DNA of 52,365 nt from positions 1 to 52,365 of the forward strand of contig NZ_MAAX01000117.1 of assembly GCF_002162835.1 (NCBI RefSeq), written 5' to 3'. Below the pieces are notes generated by a model. It saw only the letters and a program-made list of their open reading frames with translations. It searched no databases and had not been told where the DNA came from. Positions within the stretch are counted from its first letter, which is position 1; every line of letters starts with the position of its first letter. Position numbers and translations under genes: made by a program. Shown here piece by piece: positions 26,851 through 35,514 of the stretch. This DNA comes from Nonlabens dokdonensis (GTDB taxonomy: Bacteria; Bacteroidota; Bacteroidia; Flavobacteriales; Flavobacteriaceae).

Positions 26851-26874
26851 AAATAGTTAGATCGTTAACTATTT
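26851..26874 (+). terminator. Hairpin after the PrcB-like gene
   Basis: Arms AAATAGTTA (26851-26859) and TAACTATTT (26866-26874) pair perfectly around a 6-nt loop, starting 8 bp after the stop codon. The following sequence (GATAATG) is not a T-tract, so termination is uncertain. Confidence 0.4.
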
Positions 26875-27066
26875 GATAATGTAATTACTATCACATTAAG
26901 CGCCTCAAAGGAACGAATGATACTTAAATATTAATTTAGAGCTTTTATAGATCAACTTTAAACTTGCATTAAGAAAAGCGTTTGTATAATTAATAAACAA
27001 TTGTGTTTTCCTTTTGTATTTTAGGTCAAATTAGAGTTTTTAAAAAGGCAGGTAATTATCAAATAG

Positions 27067-27300
27067 ATGGTACACAATTCTCAGGAAGAAAAAGATAATG
27101 TAAAGAAGGAAAATCAACAAGTTGATGCTATTCCTGCTACTAAAAAGAAAGACGCTTCAAAAAAGTCGTTTACTTATAGATGGGAAAACCATCGATACCT
27201 TGCTGTGCGTGCTTCTTATCAATTTTTCAATGCGATCTGGACTGTTGTAATGGCTATAGGAATGTTTCTAGCTTGGCTCATTGCTGTACTCGCCACCTAA
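27067..27300 (+). CDS. Small membrane protein
   Basis: A 77-residue protein with a highly charged, Lys/Glu-rich N-terminal half (EEKDNVKKENQQ, TKKKDASKK) and one C-terminal membrane helix (AIWTVVMAIGMFLAWLIAVLA). Residues YRWENHRYLAVRASYQFFNA precede the helix. It ends TAATG, sharing bases with the start of the next membrane protein gene, so the two are translated together. Not recognised; a topology of one helix with a cytoplasmic polar tail is likely. Confidence 0.55.
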   Translation: MVHNSQEEKDNVKKENQQVDAIPATKKKDASKKSFTYRWENHRYLAVRASYQFFNAIWTVVMAIGMFLAWLIAVLAT

Positions 27301-27662
27301 TGCAAGACCGTCCATTAAAATATTTACACATAGCATTTATCGTTTGCTTGATTTTGTATGCTACAGTTCAAGTATTAAAGTTTATTGAACATTCTGCTAA
27401 CTCATTTATATTTAATTATTTAAACGATCTTTTAGTTATTCCTATAGTAGCCTTCATCTGTTTAAATGCTTTGTGGTATTTGAAAAAAGATTTCTCAATA
27501 AGATTGAGCATTATAAGCTTGATAAGTTTAACCTTGCTTTATTCTGTTTACTTTGAAATTTATTTACCTAATCATCATGAACGTTATACTGCAGATGTTT
27601 GGGACGTAGTTTGTTATATAACCGGAGCTTTAATGTTTTACGTACTACAAAAGTTACCCTAA
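27300..27662 (+). CDS. Membrane protein, four predicted helices
   Basis: A 120-residue membrane protein with start ATG 27300-27302 overlapping the previous TAA by 1 bp; a longer frame from 27180 overlaps the upstream gene heavily and is rejected as the start. Helices are predicted at AFIVCLILYATVQVLKFI, LVIPIVAFICLNALWYL, IISLISLTLLYSVYFEI and VVCYITGALMFYVLQ. A His-rich loop (LPNHHERYTADVWDV) sits between the last two helices, on the opposite side from the termini, and could bind metal. Function unknown; coupled to the upstream small membrane protein. Confidence 0.6.
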   Translation: MQDRPLKYLHIAFIVCLILYATVQVLKFIEHSANSFIFNYLNDLLVIPIVAFICLNALWYLKKDFSIRLSIISLISLTLLYSVYFEIYLPNHHERYTADVWDVVCYITGALMFYVLQKLP

Positions 27663-27679
27663 AAATTAAAATTCTAGTT

Positions 27680-28246
27680 TCATTTATTAAGTAAGTACCA
27701 TTGCAAGCTGATTATACTTATGGAATTTTGAAAATGATGCTTCTTTAACTTATCCTTAATTTCAGATCTAGGTATTTTAACCAATTGTATGTCCTCTTTC
27801 TCGACATCAGAGCCGCCACCTTTGGAGGTTTTTTGTTCAGTTGTTACTTCACCATAGAAAATACTAATTTGCTCAGATAGCATTCCTGGCGATGGGAAAT
27901 ACTCTACAATAAACTCTAGATCATCAACTTGATAACCTATCTCTTCTTGAACCTCTCGTATAGCTGCTTCATTTGCTGATTCATCCTTGTCCACAGCGCC
28001 AGCAGGAATTTCTAGCATCCATGGATGATTGTGTCTTGAACTAGGGTAGCGGTACTGTTTTATAAATAAAAAACTATCGGTATCTTTTTCATATAATAAT
28101 ACAGCAATGGCATTACCACGATCTAAAGCCAGTCGAGTAGAAGTGATAGAAGTTTCACTATTAAAACTGTCGTGAGTTACTTCTGCCTTATAAATTTTGA
28201 GAAATTCATCAAATACAAGTTCTTCATTTTTAACAACGTAATTCAT
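27680..28246 (-). CDS. Nudix hydrolase, ADP-ribose/GDP-mannose pyrophosphatase-like
   Basis: A 188-residue soluble enzyme. The Nudix box is complete: G-x5-E-x7-REVQEEIGY, with GAVDKDESANEAAIREV just before it, positions about 87-109. An N-terminal beta-rich region (EVTHDSFNSETSITSTRLALDRGNAIAVLLYE would be the strand pair) fits the NudF/NudK class, which splits nucleoside diphosphate sugars to a nucleotide and a sugar phosphate. The exact substrate (ADP-ribose, GDP-mannose) cannot be chosen from sequence alone. Transcribed on its own, with a terminator of the upstream genes just before its start. Confidence 0.8.
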   Translation of the reverse strand: MNYVVKNEELVFDEFLKIYKAEVTHDSFNSETSITSTRLALDRGNAIAVLLYEKDTDSFLFIKQYRYPSSRHNHPWMLEIPAGAVDKDESANEAAIREVQEEIGYQVDDLEFIVEYFPSPGMLSEQISIFYGEVTTEQKTSKGGGSDVEKEDIQLVKIPRSEIKDKLKKHHFQNSISIISLQWYLLNK

Positions 28247-28267
28247 AAGAGTAATAAATTAAGATAA

Positions 28268-28297
28268 AAAAAGCTCGTTTGAATAAACGAGCTTTTT
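28268..28297 (-). terminator. Strong hairpin terminator after the amidohydrolase genes
   Basis: Arms AAAAAGCTCGTTT (28268-28280) and AAACGAGCTTTTT (28285-28297) pair perfectly over 13 bp around GAAT. A and T tracts on both sides make it work in either direction; here it mainly ends the minus-strand amidohydrolase operon 20 bp after the stop. Confidence 0.85.
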
Positions 28298-28316
28298 AAA
28301 AATAGTGATTAAATAT

Positions 28317-29630
28317 TTATCGTTTTATCTCAGCATCATATTTATTCATATAACGCTCATAAAGTTCCGTTTGATGAGAATTTAAAGAAATATCTCTACC
28401 ATCGATAAATGCTCTTGTCAACTGATTACCTCTCATATCTAATGCATTTCCTCTAGAAATAAATAGAGTAGCGCTTTTACCTTGCTCAAGTGAACCGTAA
28501 TCTTTATCGATTCCTAGAATTTTTGCAGGAGTTAAAGTAATCATCATCAGCGCTTTTTCCATATCCATTCCATAACCAGCAACGGTACCGGCGTAAAAAG
28601 GGAAATTACGAGCTTGATGTCTCTCCATACTTCCAGAATTTTCTAGAGCTACCATCACACCTTTGTCAGCAAGAAGCTTTGGAAACTTATAGGGCATATC
28701 ATAATCTTCATCTTCTCGGGCAGGAAGATCATGTACACGACTAGCAAGTACAGGAACGTTCATAGCTACCAATTCTGCAGCAACTTTATCACCTTCACGA
28801 CCACCTACTATAACAGGTTTTTTAATACTATTCTCTTTTACAAAAGTTAAAACATCTCTAATACCTTTTTCACCATCTACATGAATATAAATGTTATCGT
28901 CACCATTAATAGCGTCTTTTAAAGCAGCATACTTTAAGTTAAGTCCTACCGGATTAGGTGTTGCGCTGTATGCTTTTGCGCTATTTAAGAAGTCCGTCAA
29001 CTCAGCCACTTGTTCAGCATAATCTTTACTAGGTTCTATAGGCCCAGGATTTCTCCATGAACCAGATCTTCTGAAGCTTGATGGCCAGTTGATGTGTATT
29101 CCATCATCTGTACGTATGGCAGCGTCTTCCCAGTTCCATGCATCTAACTGTACTACGCTAGATTTACCAGAAATTCTTCCTCCACGAGGTACTACCTGCG
29201 CAATCAATACACCATTAGGCCTCATAGACTCCACAACGCGACTTTCTGCATTATAGGCTATTATAGATCGTATATGCGGATTGTAAGTTCCTATCTCACG
29301 CTCATCATCACTAGCATTTACGGCATCTACTTCAACAAGTCCTAAAGTAGTATTCATCGCAATTATACCAGGATACACATGCATTCCATAAGCATCTATT
29401 TTTTCTCCTTTAATGTCCATGCGTACGGTAGTGGCATCTGCTATAGCACTAATTTTACCGTTCTCAATCACGATCACTGAGTTTTCAATAACATCTCCAT
29501 TACCTATATGAGCCGTAGCATTCATAATAGTATAAACTCCAGTTTGTTCTGGTGCTGGTGTCTGTTGTGCTGTTGCATTTAAGGCAAATAAGGCACAAAT
29601 TGTATATAATAATTTTTTCATTGTCTTCAT
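28317..29630 (-). CDS. Amidohydrolase-like secreted protein, metal motif degenerate
   Basis: A 437-residue exported protein of the amidohydrolase superfamily. I start it at ATG 29628-29630, one base after the stop of the upstream gene, giving a clean signal peptide (MKTMKKLLYTICALFALNATAQ); the longer frame to 29657 overlaps that gene. The N-terminal beta-sandwich and barrel start are clear (GKISAIADATTVR, YPGIIAMNTTLGLVEV), and the end DYGSLEQGKSATLFIS is typical. However the usual H-x-H metal motif after PG[LI]ID is replaced by N-T-T, so it probably lacks the standard binuclear site. It may be a noncatalytic partner of the larger protein encoded just upstream. Confidence 0.72.
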   Translation of the reverse strand: MKTMKKLLYTICALFALNATAQQTPAPEQTGVYTIMNATAHIGNGDVIENSVIVIENGKISAIADATTVRMDIKGEKIDAYGMHVYPGIIAMNTTLGLVEVDAVNASDDEREIGTYNPHIRSIIAYNAESRVVESMRPNGVLIAQVVPRGGRISGKSSVVQLDAWNWEDAAIRTDDGIHINWPSSFRRSGSWRNPGPIEPSKDYAEQVAELTDFLNSAKAYSATPNPVGLNLKYAALKDAINGDDNIYIHVDGEKGIRDVLTFVKENSIKKPVIVGGREGDKVAAELVAMNVPVLASRVHDLPAREDEDYDMPYKFPKLLADKGVMVALENSGSMERHQARNFPFYAGTVAGYGMDMEKALMMITLTPAKILGIDKDYGSLEQGKSATLFISRGNALDMRGNQLTRAFIDGRDISLNSHQTELYERYMNKYDAEIKR

Positions 29631-29631
29631 T

Positions 29632-32586
29632 TTACCAGTGAATAGTTTCGCATTCATAGAGACCTTTGTCTTTTTTCTTCGGTGTTTGCGTTTTCATTCC
29701 TTTGTTTTTTGCAAGGATCATCTCGTTAACCAGTTGTTGTCTTTCTTTTTGTATGCTTTCGCGAAAGCGTAAGTCACGTTCCAGCTCAAAAAATACAATT
29801 CCATCTATCATGGTGATTTCTGGCTTTGCGGTAACGCTCAACGGATTAGTATTCCATAGCACCAAATCTGCATCTTTACCTTTTTTGATACTTCCTGTAC
29901 GGTCATCAATATGTAATAATTTTGCTGGGTTAAGAGTCACAAATTTCCATGCTTCTTCTTCACTAACGCCACCATATTTTACTGCTTTTGCAGCTTCTTG
30001 ATTCAATCGTCTAGACATTTCAGCGTCATCAGAGTTGAAGGCTACAGTTACTCCTTGTGAATGCATGATCGCACCATTATAAGGAATTGCATCGTTCACC
30101 TCATATTTATATGCCCACCAGTCACTAAAGGTAGAACCACCTACACCATGCTCTGCCATTTTATCTGCTACTTTATAACCTTCTAAAATGTGTGTAAAAG
30201 TGTTGATACGGAAACCGTGTTTCTCTGCCACCTTCATTAACATATTGATCTCACTTTGTACGTAAGAGTGACAAGAAACAAAACGCTCGCTTTCTAGAAT
30301 TTCCAAAAGCACTTCCATCTCTTCATCATATCTGAAATCGCTCTTCCCTTTTGAGTTAGCATATTCTCTAGCTCTTGAGAAGTAGTCTTCAAAAACTTGT
30401 TCTACACCCATTCTAGTTTGTGGGAAACGCACACCATATTGATAACGAGATTGCTTAACGTTTTCACCTAATGCAAATTTTATAAACTTAGGAGAGTTGT
30501 CATAAATCATCTCATCTGCCTTATAGCCCCATTTTAGTTTAATGATTGCACTACGTCCACCTATAGGATTTGCACTTCCATGCAATAGTTGAGAGGTAGT
30601 AACTCCACCAGCAAGATCTCTGTAAATATTGATATCTTCATGATCAACTACGTCTTCTATTGTAACCTCTGCAGTAGAGTTGTGTCCTGCTTCATTTACA
30701 CCATTATCGATAGCTATATGAGAATGCTCATCTACTATTCCAGAGGTTAAGTGCTTACCTGTTGCATCTACAACACGTGCACTTCCTGCACTTAAGTTCT
30801 TACCGATTTTAGAAATTTTTCCATCTTTTACAAGTACGTCTGTATTTTCTAAGATTCCTTCTTCTTCATTAGTCCATACGGTTGCATTGCGATATAAAAC
30901 TGTTTCTTCTTGAGGTTTTTCCACACTACCATATCCTATGTTAGGAAATGTCATAGTTCCCATTGCGGCCATTGCAGCCTCTTTGTCATTATTATCTTCT
31001 GATTTTGATTTATCTTTTGAGTCGTCAGACTTTGCAGCTGTAAAAGGCACTTCGCTACCGTTTGCTAAGTAAGCAGTTCCCGATAGTTTATCCATAGTTG
31101 CAGTTGCTAAGAAACGTGTGTAAGCTTTATCTTCAGCGTCTTTTTGAGTAGTTACAATATTGATCCAGTCACCATCATAAGTAATTTTTGATCCTAATGT
31201 AGTGCTATCAATTTTAACGGTAACTTTTTTACCTTTTCCTTTAATAGAAAAATCGTAAGAGGTGCCGTTAATAATGGTAGCATAGTCACCATCGATATCT
31301 TTAGTAGTTCTATCTTTTAATACGTGCTTAGATCCTTTTACCCAATTCTCATAAATAACAGTATCATCTTCAAATAATTTATCTGAAGTCATAATAAAAT
31401 TTGCCAGCTTTCCTTTTTCTAAAGTACCTACCATGTTACTTACCTGTAAGATGCTTGCTGGAGTAGTAGTTAATGCAGCAAGCGCTTGATCTTCCGTAAG
31501 ACCGTATTCAATAGCTCTTTTAAGGTTCTTCATTAATTCTGCTGGAGATTTCAAATCCTTAGTTGTAATAGCATATGTGATTCCAGCTTTAGAAAGCATC
31601 ATTAAATTTCCAGGAGCTTGTTTCCATTCTCGCATGTCACCTAGATTAACAAACCATTCTAAGTTAGGATTAGAAACATCATAAGCAGCCGGAAAGTTTA
31701 CAGGTACAATAAGAGAAGCATTTGTAGCTTTTATATCATCAATCATTTCATAAGCATCTTCACCACCTACGATAACAAATTGCTTGCCTACACGGTCACC
31801 TAATTTATCAACTCTTAAAACATTTTTCTTATTTCCAGCCTCTATTATTTGAACTAAATTTTTCTTAGCATTTAAAGCTTCTAGAGAGAGGTCTTTGGTT
31901 TTAGAATGACCATTTGCATACCAGTCTGCATCAAAATGTGACTGACGTAAAAGAGCTAGAGTTCCCATTAAAGAAGTAGGGTAGGACTGTCTAGATTGAC
32001 GGCTTTTAGAAAGGGAAAAGAAATTACCGCTTTCTTGTTTTATTATACGATCTGCATTTGTTCCCTCATTGTCAAGAGCTATAAGCATACCACTTCCTCG
32101 AGCAATACCATCATGCAAATGGGTTTGAACAGTTCCAAAACCAGCATCGATTAATTTTTTTGCTTCTTTCTCATTGTATTCATAAAAATCCATAGCACTT
32201 TGCTCAGCTCTGATGTGGTCATTCCAGTAATAACCTTTACGACCTTCGTCATATTGTGCAACATTGCTTCCTGGAGCTCTTGGAGGTGTTTTCATTGCTA
32301 CATTACCGTAGGACTCAATAAAGGATGGATAGATATAATTACCGCCTGCATCTTCTACTACAGCGTTTTTAGGAATGGTCACATTGTTACCTATGGCTTC
32401 AATCTTACCATTTTTGATAATAATCGTACCATTAGTGATCATTTTTCCCGGACTCGTAACAATATTGGCATTTTTTATAACGCGAGTTATATGACTTACC
32501 GCACTAATGTCATCATTGTTAGGGAAATACACTTGTGCCTGCAAGGAAAAGCAAGCCAAAAGCATGAGAGAGAGTATTCTTTTCAT
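29632..32586 (-). CDS. Secreted tandem amidohydrolase, two domains
   Basis: A 984-residue exported protein with signal MKRILSLMLLACFSLQAQ and two amidohydrolase-like units. The first (about 30-440) keeps the fold (IIKNGKIEAIGNN, TLEKGKLANFIM) but the metal-binding H-x-H is replaced (YPSFIESYGNVAMK). The second (about 565-950) has SGIVDEHSHIAI with H621-x-H623, later VSCHSY, NTFTHILEGY and FNSDDAEMSRRLN as further ligands, and GSIKKGKDADLVLW at the end. A Lys/Asp-rich linker (SDDSKDKSKSEDNND) joins the two. Only the second unit looks catalytic, acting on imides or dipeptides in the periplasm. An iterated palindrome is read near the C terminus. It forms an operon with the next gene. Confidence 0.77.
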   Translation of the reverse strand: MKRILSLMLLACFSLQAQVYFPNNDDISAVSHITRVIKNANIVTSPGKMITNGTIIIKNGKIEAIGNNVTIPKNAVVEDAGGNYIYPSFIESYGNVAMKTPPRAPGSNVAQYDEGRKGYYWNDHIRAEQSAMDFYEYNEKEAKKLIDAGFGTVQTHLHDGIARGSGMLIALDNEGTNADRIIKQESGNFFSLSKSRQSRQSYPTSLMGTLALLRQSHFDADWYANGHSKTKDLSLEALNAKKNLVQIIEAGNKKNVLRVDKLGDRVGKQFVIVGGEDAYEMIDDIKATNASLIVPVNFPAAYDVSNPNLEWFVNLGDMREWKQAPGNLMMLSKAGITYAITTKDLKSPAELMKNLKRAIEYGLTEDQALAALTTTPASILQVSNMVGTLEKGKLANFIMTSDKLFEDDTVIYENWVKGSKHVLKDRTTKDIDGDYATIINGTSYDFSIKGKGKKVTVKIDSTTLGSKITYDGDWINIVTTQKDAEDKAYTRFLATATMDKLSGTAYLANGSEVPFTAAKSDDSKDKSKSEDNNDKEAAMAAMGTMTFPNIGYGSVEKPQEETVLYRNATVWTNEEEGILENTDVLVKDGKISKIGKNLSAGSARVVDATGKHLTSGIVDEHSHIAIDNGVNEAGHNSTAEVTIEDVVDHEDINIYRDLAGGVTTSQLLHGSANPIGGRSAIIKLKWGYKADEMIYDNSPKFIKFALGENVKQSRYQYGVRFPQTRMGVEQVFEDYFSRAREYANSKGKSDFRYDEEMEVLLEILESERFVSCHSYVQSEINMLMKVAEKHGFRINTFTHILEGYKVADKMAEHGVGGSTFSDWWAYKYEVNDAIPYNGAIMHSQGVTVAFNSDDAEMSRRLNQEAAKAVKYGGVSEEEAWKFVTLNPAKLLHIDDRTGSIKKGKDADLVLWNTNPLSVTAKPEITMIDGIVFFELERDLRFRESIQKERQQLVNEMILAKNKGMKTQTPKKKDKGLYECETIHW
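29754..29769. repeat. Iterated palindrome copy 7 (in amidohydrolase gene)
   Basis: TGCTTTCGCGAAAGCG, one mismatch at the first base. In the minus-strand reading frame it encodes R-F-R-E-S close to the C terminus of the 984-residue protein. Confidence 0.9.
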
Positions 32587-32713
32587 GTAATTAAAATTTA
32601 TTTGATAAAGATAGGAATATCATTCCCGACTTAATTGTGAAGGTTTTCTTAATGGAAACCATTGAAGTACTAAGTGGTTAATTTAAAAGCTTTTCTTTAA
32701 TGTGTTTAAACAA

Positions 32714-33772
32714 TTATTTATAATAATTCACTAATAACGCTACCACATAACTATAGGTTTGCATTCCGCCAGGTTGATTGTTTGCTTTCAGATAAGCGTT
32801 ATAAGTAACTTGAGAAACATCTTCAATAACACCTTCATATTGCTTCCAGAAATCTCTTAGTTCCTGATAATTTTTAAAAATACCGTCATAAATTAATGGT
32901 CTAATGCTTTCATACTTTTTAGGATCACGTCTGTACAAATCATTAATACAATAACGCAGTGCAAAAATGGACGCACTGTATTGAAAATAAAGATCATCAT
33001 GATTCATTCCTGAAATAATGGCAATGAAATTAGCCTCATTTTCTTTGGCAAAACCCAGCTGATGGGACATTTCATGCAACGTAAGTACTGGCGTTTTATA
33101 ATTATTGATCCATGCGTTAGTATGCGCCTCGCCAGTAAGCGGATTCAAATAACCGCTGTATCCCATGTATGATAATGGCATCGTGAGTAAAGATTTTTTG
33201 ATACTGGCATTTCCATAACTCAATGCAGGATATATGTGATCTATATTTTCAAACCCTTGCGGTGCAAGATCAAAAAGCTCTGACTGTGATCGGCTGAAAA
33301 CAACTGGTAAAGAATCCACAGGCTGCAATTGACCATGCAATTTATTTGAAGTATAAACCAGTTGACGTACGACAGTTTCCAGTTCTTCGGTGGTATACTC
33401 ACTATCTAAATCAAGAACTTCATGCAATGGTTCACGGTAATAATTAAAACCCCACATGCAGTGAAAAAGCACGATAATTATATTTAAGGAAAGAAATAGT
33501 TGTGTGTAACGCTTTCGCGAAAGCGAGATCAAATCCTTTTTACTAATCCACAACCATCTTATAATCATGATGATAGAAGCCGAATAAACGATATCACCAA
33601 ACGAGAACGGAATCCACCCAAGACCAAACCGCATCGCTTTTGCGATATAAGGATAAATTCCGGTGCTGTATAAAGATTCTACTGTCGCAGGAAAATATCG
33701 CAAGCCATAATAAAACAGAATTTGAAGAACTAATAATCCTATGGCAACAGGCAGTAATCGATTTTTAGGCAT
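32714..33772 (-). CDS. DUF3810 membrane protein with a zinc-peptidase motif
   Basis: A 352-residue protein with three predicted N-terminal membrane helices (LLPVAIGLLVLQILFYYGL, GWIPFSFGDIVYSASIIMII and LFLSLNIIIVLFHCMWGF) and a large outer domain. The latter contains HEMSHQLGFAKENEANF, in which H233, E234 and H237 make an HExxH metal motif and the E in ENEAN is a likely third ligand. It resembles the gluzincin-like DUF3810 family. The outer domain would cut proteins or peptides near the membrane. An iterated palindrome encodes S-L-S-R-K-R in the loop between helices two and three. It stands alone between a divergent and a same-strand gene. Substrate unknown. Confidence 0.75.
   Translation of the reverse strand: MPKNRLLPVAIGLLVLQILFYYGLRYFPATVESLYSTGIYPYIAKAMRFGLGWIPFSFGDIVYSASIIMIIRWLWISKKDLISLSRKRYTQLFLSLNIIIVLFHCMWGFNYYREPLHEVLDLDSEYTTEELETVVRQLVYTSNKLHGQLQPVDSLPVVFSRSQSELFDLAPQGFENIDHIYPALSYGNASIKKSLLTMPLSYMGYSGYLNPLTGEAHTNAWINNYKTPVLTLHEMSHQLGFAKENEANFIAIISGMNHDDLYFQYSASIFALRYCINDLYRRDPKKYESIRPLIYDGIFKNYQELRDFWKQYEGVIEDVSQVTYNAYLKANNQPGGMQTYSYVVALLVNYYK
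33510..33525. repeat. Iterated palindrome copy 8 (in DUF3810 gene)
   Basis: Exact CGCTTTCGCGAAAGCG followed by AGATCA on the plus strand. On the minus-strand gene it is read in another frame than copies 5, 6 and 9, encoding S-L-S-R-K-R in a loop between membrane helices. Confidence 0.9.
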
Positions 33773-33856
33773 ATGGCAAGAACCTCTTTAAATTTTACTC
33801 AAATATATTTGTTTTGGTTATTCTTTTACGACCTTTGAATTTCAAATTGATCAGAA

Positions 33857-35029
33857 ATGAACTTCATCCTAGCAGACTTTAATAAACACACCACTTTATT
33901 ACCATTTACATATACACGACCTACTTGTGAGCTGCGTTGTGGAATCTTAACACTACGAGAGAAATGGGAAAAATTACTCGGTGAAAAAGTAAGCTTTCAA
34001 ACAGAAGGGTACCTGCAGACTAAATATCCATTGGTGGAAACTGATGATAATATCGTTATTGCAGGAAATGTTTTTGCCACAGCTGCATTATGTAAAGCGA
34101 TCAAGAATTTGAAACCAGAACAAAAATTGCTGGCTGGAAATGAGATTATCGCTTACCGAGTGAATAAATTGCATACACCTACGATAGAACTTGAGCAAGT
34201 TCTTTTTTTAGAAGAAGAAGTGGACGGTATTGATTTTACCTGGGACATTTTTGCAAAAAACGGTAAAGCGCTTGAAGCCGATTTTAATTTAATTACCAAA
34301 GGAAGAAAAAGTCAACCTATTCCTGATTCTGTTAACTACATTAATGAAGATCGTATTTTCATTGAAGAAGGAGCAAAGCTGCAATTTGCCACATTAAATG
34401 CCTCTACAGGTGCCATTTATATAGGTAAAAACGCCGAAGTGATGGAAGGATCTATCATACGCGGTGCTTTTGCACTTTGTGATCATAGTGCGACTAAATT
34501 AGGAACAAAAGTCTACGGACCAACTACGGTAGGACCACATTCTAAAATAGGCGGTGAGGTTAGCAACTCTGTTATTTTTGGCTTTTCTAATAAAGGTCAT
34601 GAAGGTTTCTTAGGAAACTCAGTTCTAGGAGAATGGTGTAATCTAGGAGCAGATACCAATACCAGTAACTTAAAAAACAACTATGCCGAAGTAAAGTTAT
34701 GGAGCTATGAAACAGGCCGTTTTGCAAAAACTGGTCTTCAATTTTGTGGTCTCATGATGGGCGATCATTCTAAATGTGGTATCAACACCATGTTCAACAC
34801 AGGTACGGTGATAGGAGTAAGCGCAAATATTTACGGCGCTGGTTACCCACGTAATTTTATCCCATCATTTAATTGGGGTGGACCACAAGGAAACATGACT
34901 TATAAAACTAACAAAGCTTATGAAGTTGCCGATGTCGTTATGAAAAGACGTGGCTTATCGCTTGAGCAAGTTGACATAGATATTCTAGATCATATTTTTG
35001 AGGCGACTACCAAATACCGTAAAGATTAA
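33857..35029 (+). CDS. GlmU-like sugar-nucleotidyltransferase family protein
   Basis: A 390-residue soluble protein of a Bacteroidota family related to GlmU. The N-terminal part (MNFILADFNKHTTLLPFTYTRPTCEL) is a nucleotidyltransferase-like domain in which the usual glycine-rich GxGTRL loop is not visible. From about residue 180 to 340 comes a left-handed beta-helix with hexapeptide-type repeats (AKLQFATLNASTGAIYIGKN, GPTTVGPHSKIGGEVSN, FGFSNKGHEGFLGNS, GVSANIYGAGYPRN). It may link a sugar phosphate or acyl group to an acceptor. The substrate is unknown. Its stop overlaps by 4 bp the end of the convergent lipoprotein gene. Confidence 0.75.
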   Translation: MNFILADFNKHTTLLPFTYTRPTCELRCGILTLREKWEKLLGEKVSFQTEGYLQTKYPLVETDDNIVIAGNVFATAALCKAIKNLKPEQKLLAGNEIIAYRVNKLHTPTIELEQVLFLEEEVDGIDFTWDIFAKNGKALEADFNLITKGRKSQPIPDSVNYINEDRIFIEEGAKLQFATLNASTGAIYIGKNAEVMEGSIIRGAFALCDHSATKLGTKVYGPTTVGPHSKIGGEVSNSVIFGFSNKGHEGFLGNSVLGEWCNLGADTNTSNLKNNYAEVKLWSYETGRFAKTGLQFCGLMMGDHSKCGINTMFNTGTVIGVSANIYGAGYPRNFIPSFNWGGPQGNMTYKTNKAYEVADVVMKRRGLSLEQVDIDILDHIFEATTKYRKD

Positions 35030-35409
35030 TTGACTCTGACATAACGCTCTCCGCAAGGTTCAATGCAAAAGTGATTTACTTCAAGCATGTTCCCATTGAG
35101 TGCATATGTACCTGTGCAATTATCTACATCTATCGTGGTGTTGGTTGTGTCATAAGTGCCTGTCGTTGTTGCTTGTGTTAAACTACCAAAACAAAAACTT
35201 ACATTGCAATTTACCACTCCAGTTGATAGAAATTGGAGTGTTTTTCCAGTCGCTGGTTGGTAAGTGCCGCTACCATCGCCTGGATCGGCTAGAATTGCAA
35301 CTAATTCCCAGTTACCTTCAATTCCTTGTGGTGCGTTATTGGTATCATCATCAGTATTACAAGAAATTACAATGAGTGTTAATGAAAATAAGAAAAGTAA
35401 CTTTTTCAT
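35026..35409 (-). CDS. Lipocalin-like lipoprotein
   Basis: A 127-residue lipoprotein with signal MKKLLFLFSLTLIVISC and a lipid Cys at residue 17. The short mature part (GIEGNWELVAILADPGDGSG, TLQFLSTGVV, GTYALNGNMLEV) is a small beta-barrel typical of lipocalin-like/META-type domains of Bacteroidota. Four or more cysteines (CNVSFC, CTGTY, CIEPC) may form disulfides. It probably sits at the outer membrane. The gene converges on the GlmU-like gene with a 4-bp overlap at the stops. The ligand is unknown. Confidence 0.65.
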   Translation of the reverse strand: MKKLLFLFSLTLIVISCNTDDDTNNAPQGIEGNWELVAILADPGDGSGTYQPATGKTLQFLSTGVVNCNVSFCFGSLTQATTTGTYDTTNTTIDVDNCTGTYALNGNMLEVNHFCIEPCGERYVRVN

Positions 35410-35514
35410 GGCTGGGTCATTTATTCAATAGATGCAAGTAATATTAAAAGGTTGCGTTTGAATTATTTTAATTCTTGTAAGAATCCGCTACCTTTCGTTT
35501 TTTAAAATTAGCAC

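Noticed and set aside
27180-27662. Long form of the membrane protein starting at 27180
   Set aside because: The first 40 residues overlap the upstream gene almost completely, while ATG 27300 gives a standard TAATG junction and a good first helix.
32200-32634. Plus-strand 144-codon frame
   Set aside because: It is a shadow of the N-terminal half of the minus-strand amidohydrolase, whose signal peptide and domain pattern are clear.
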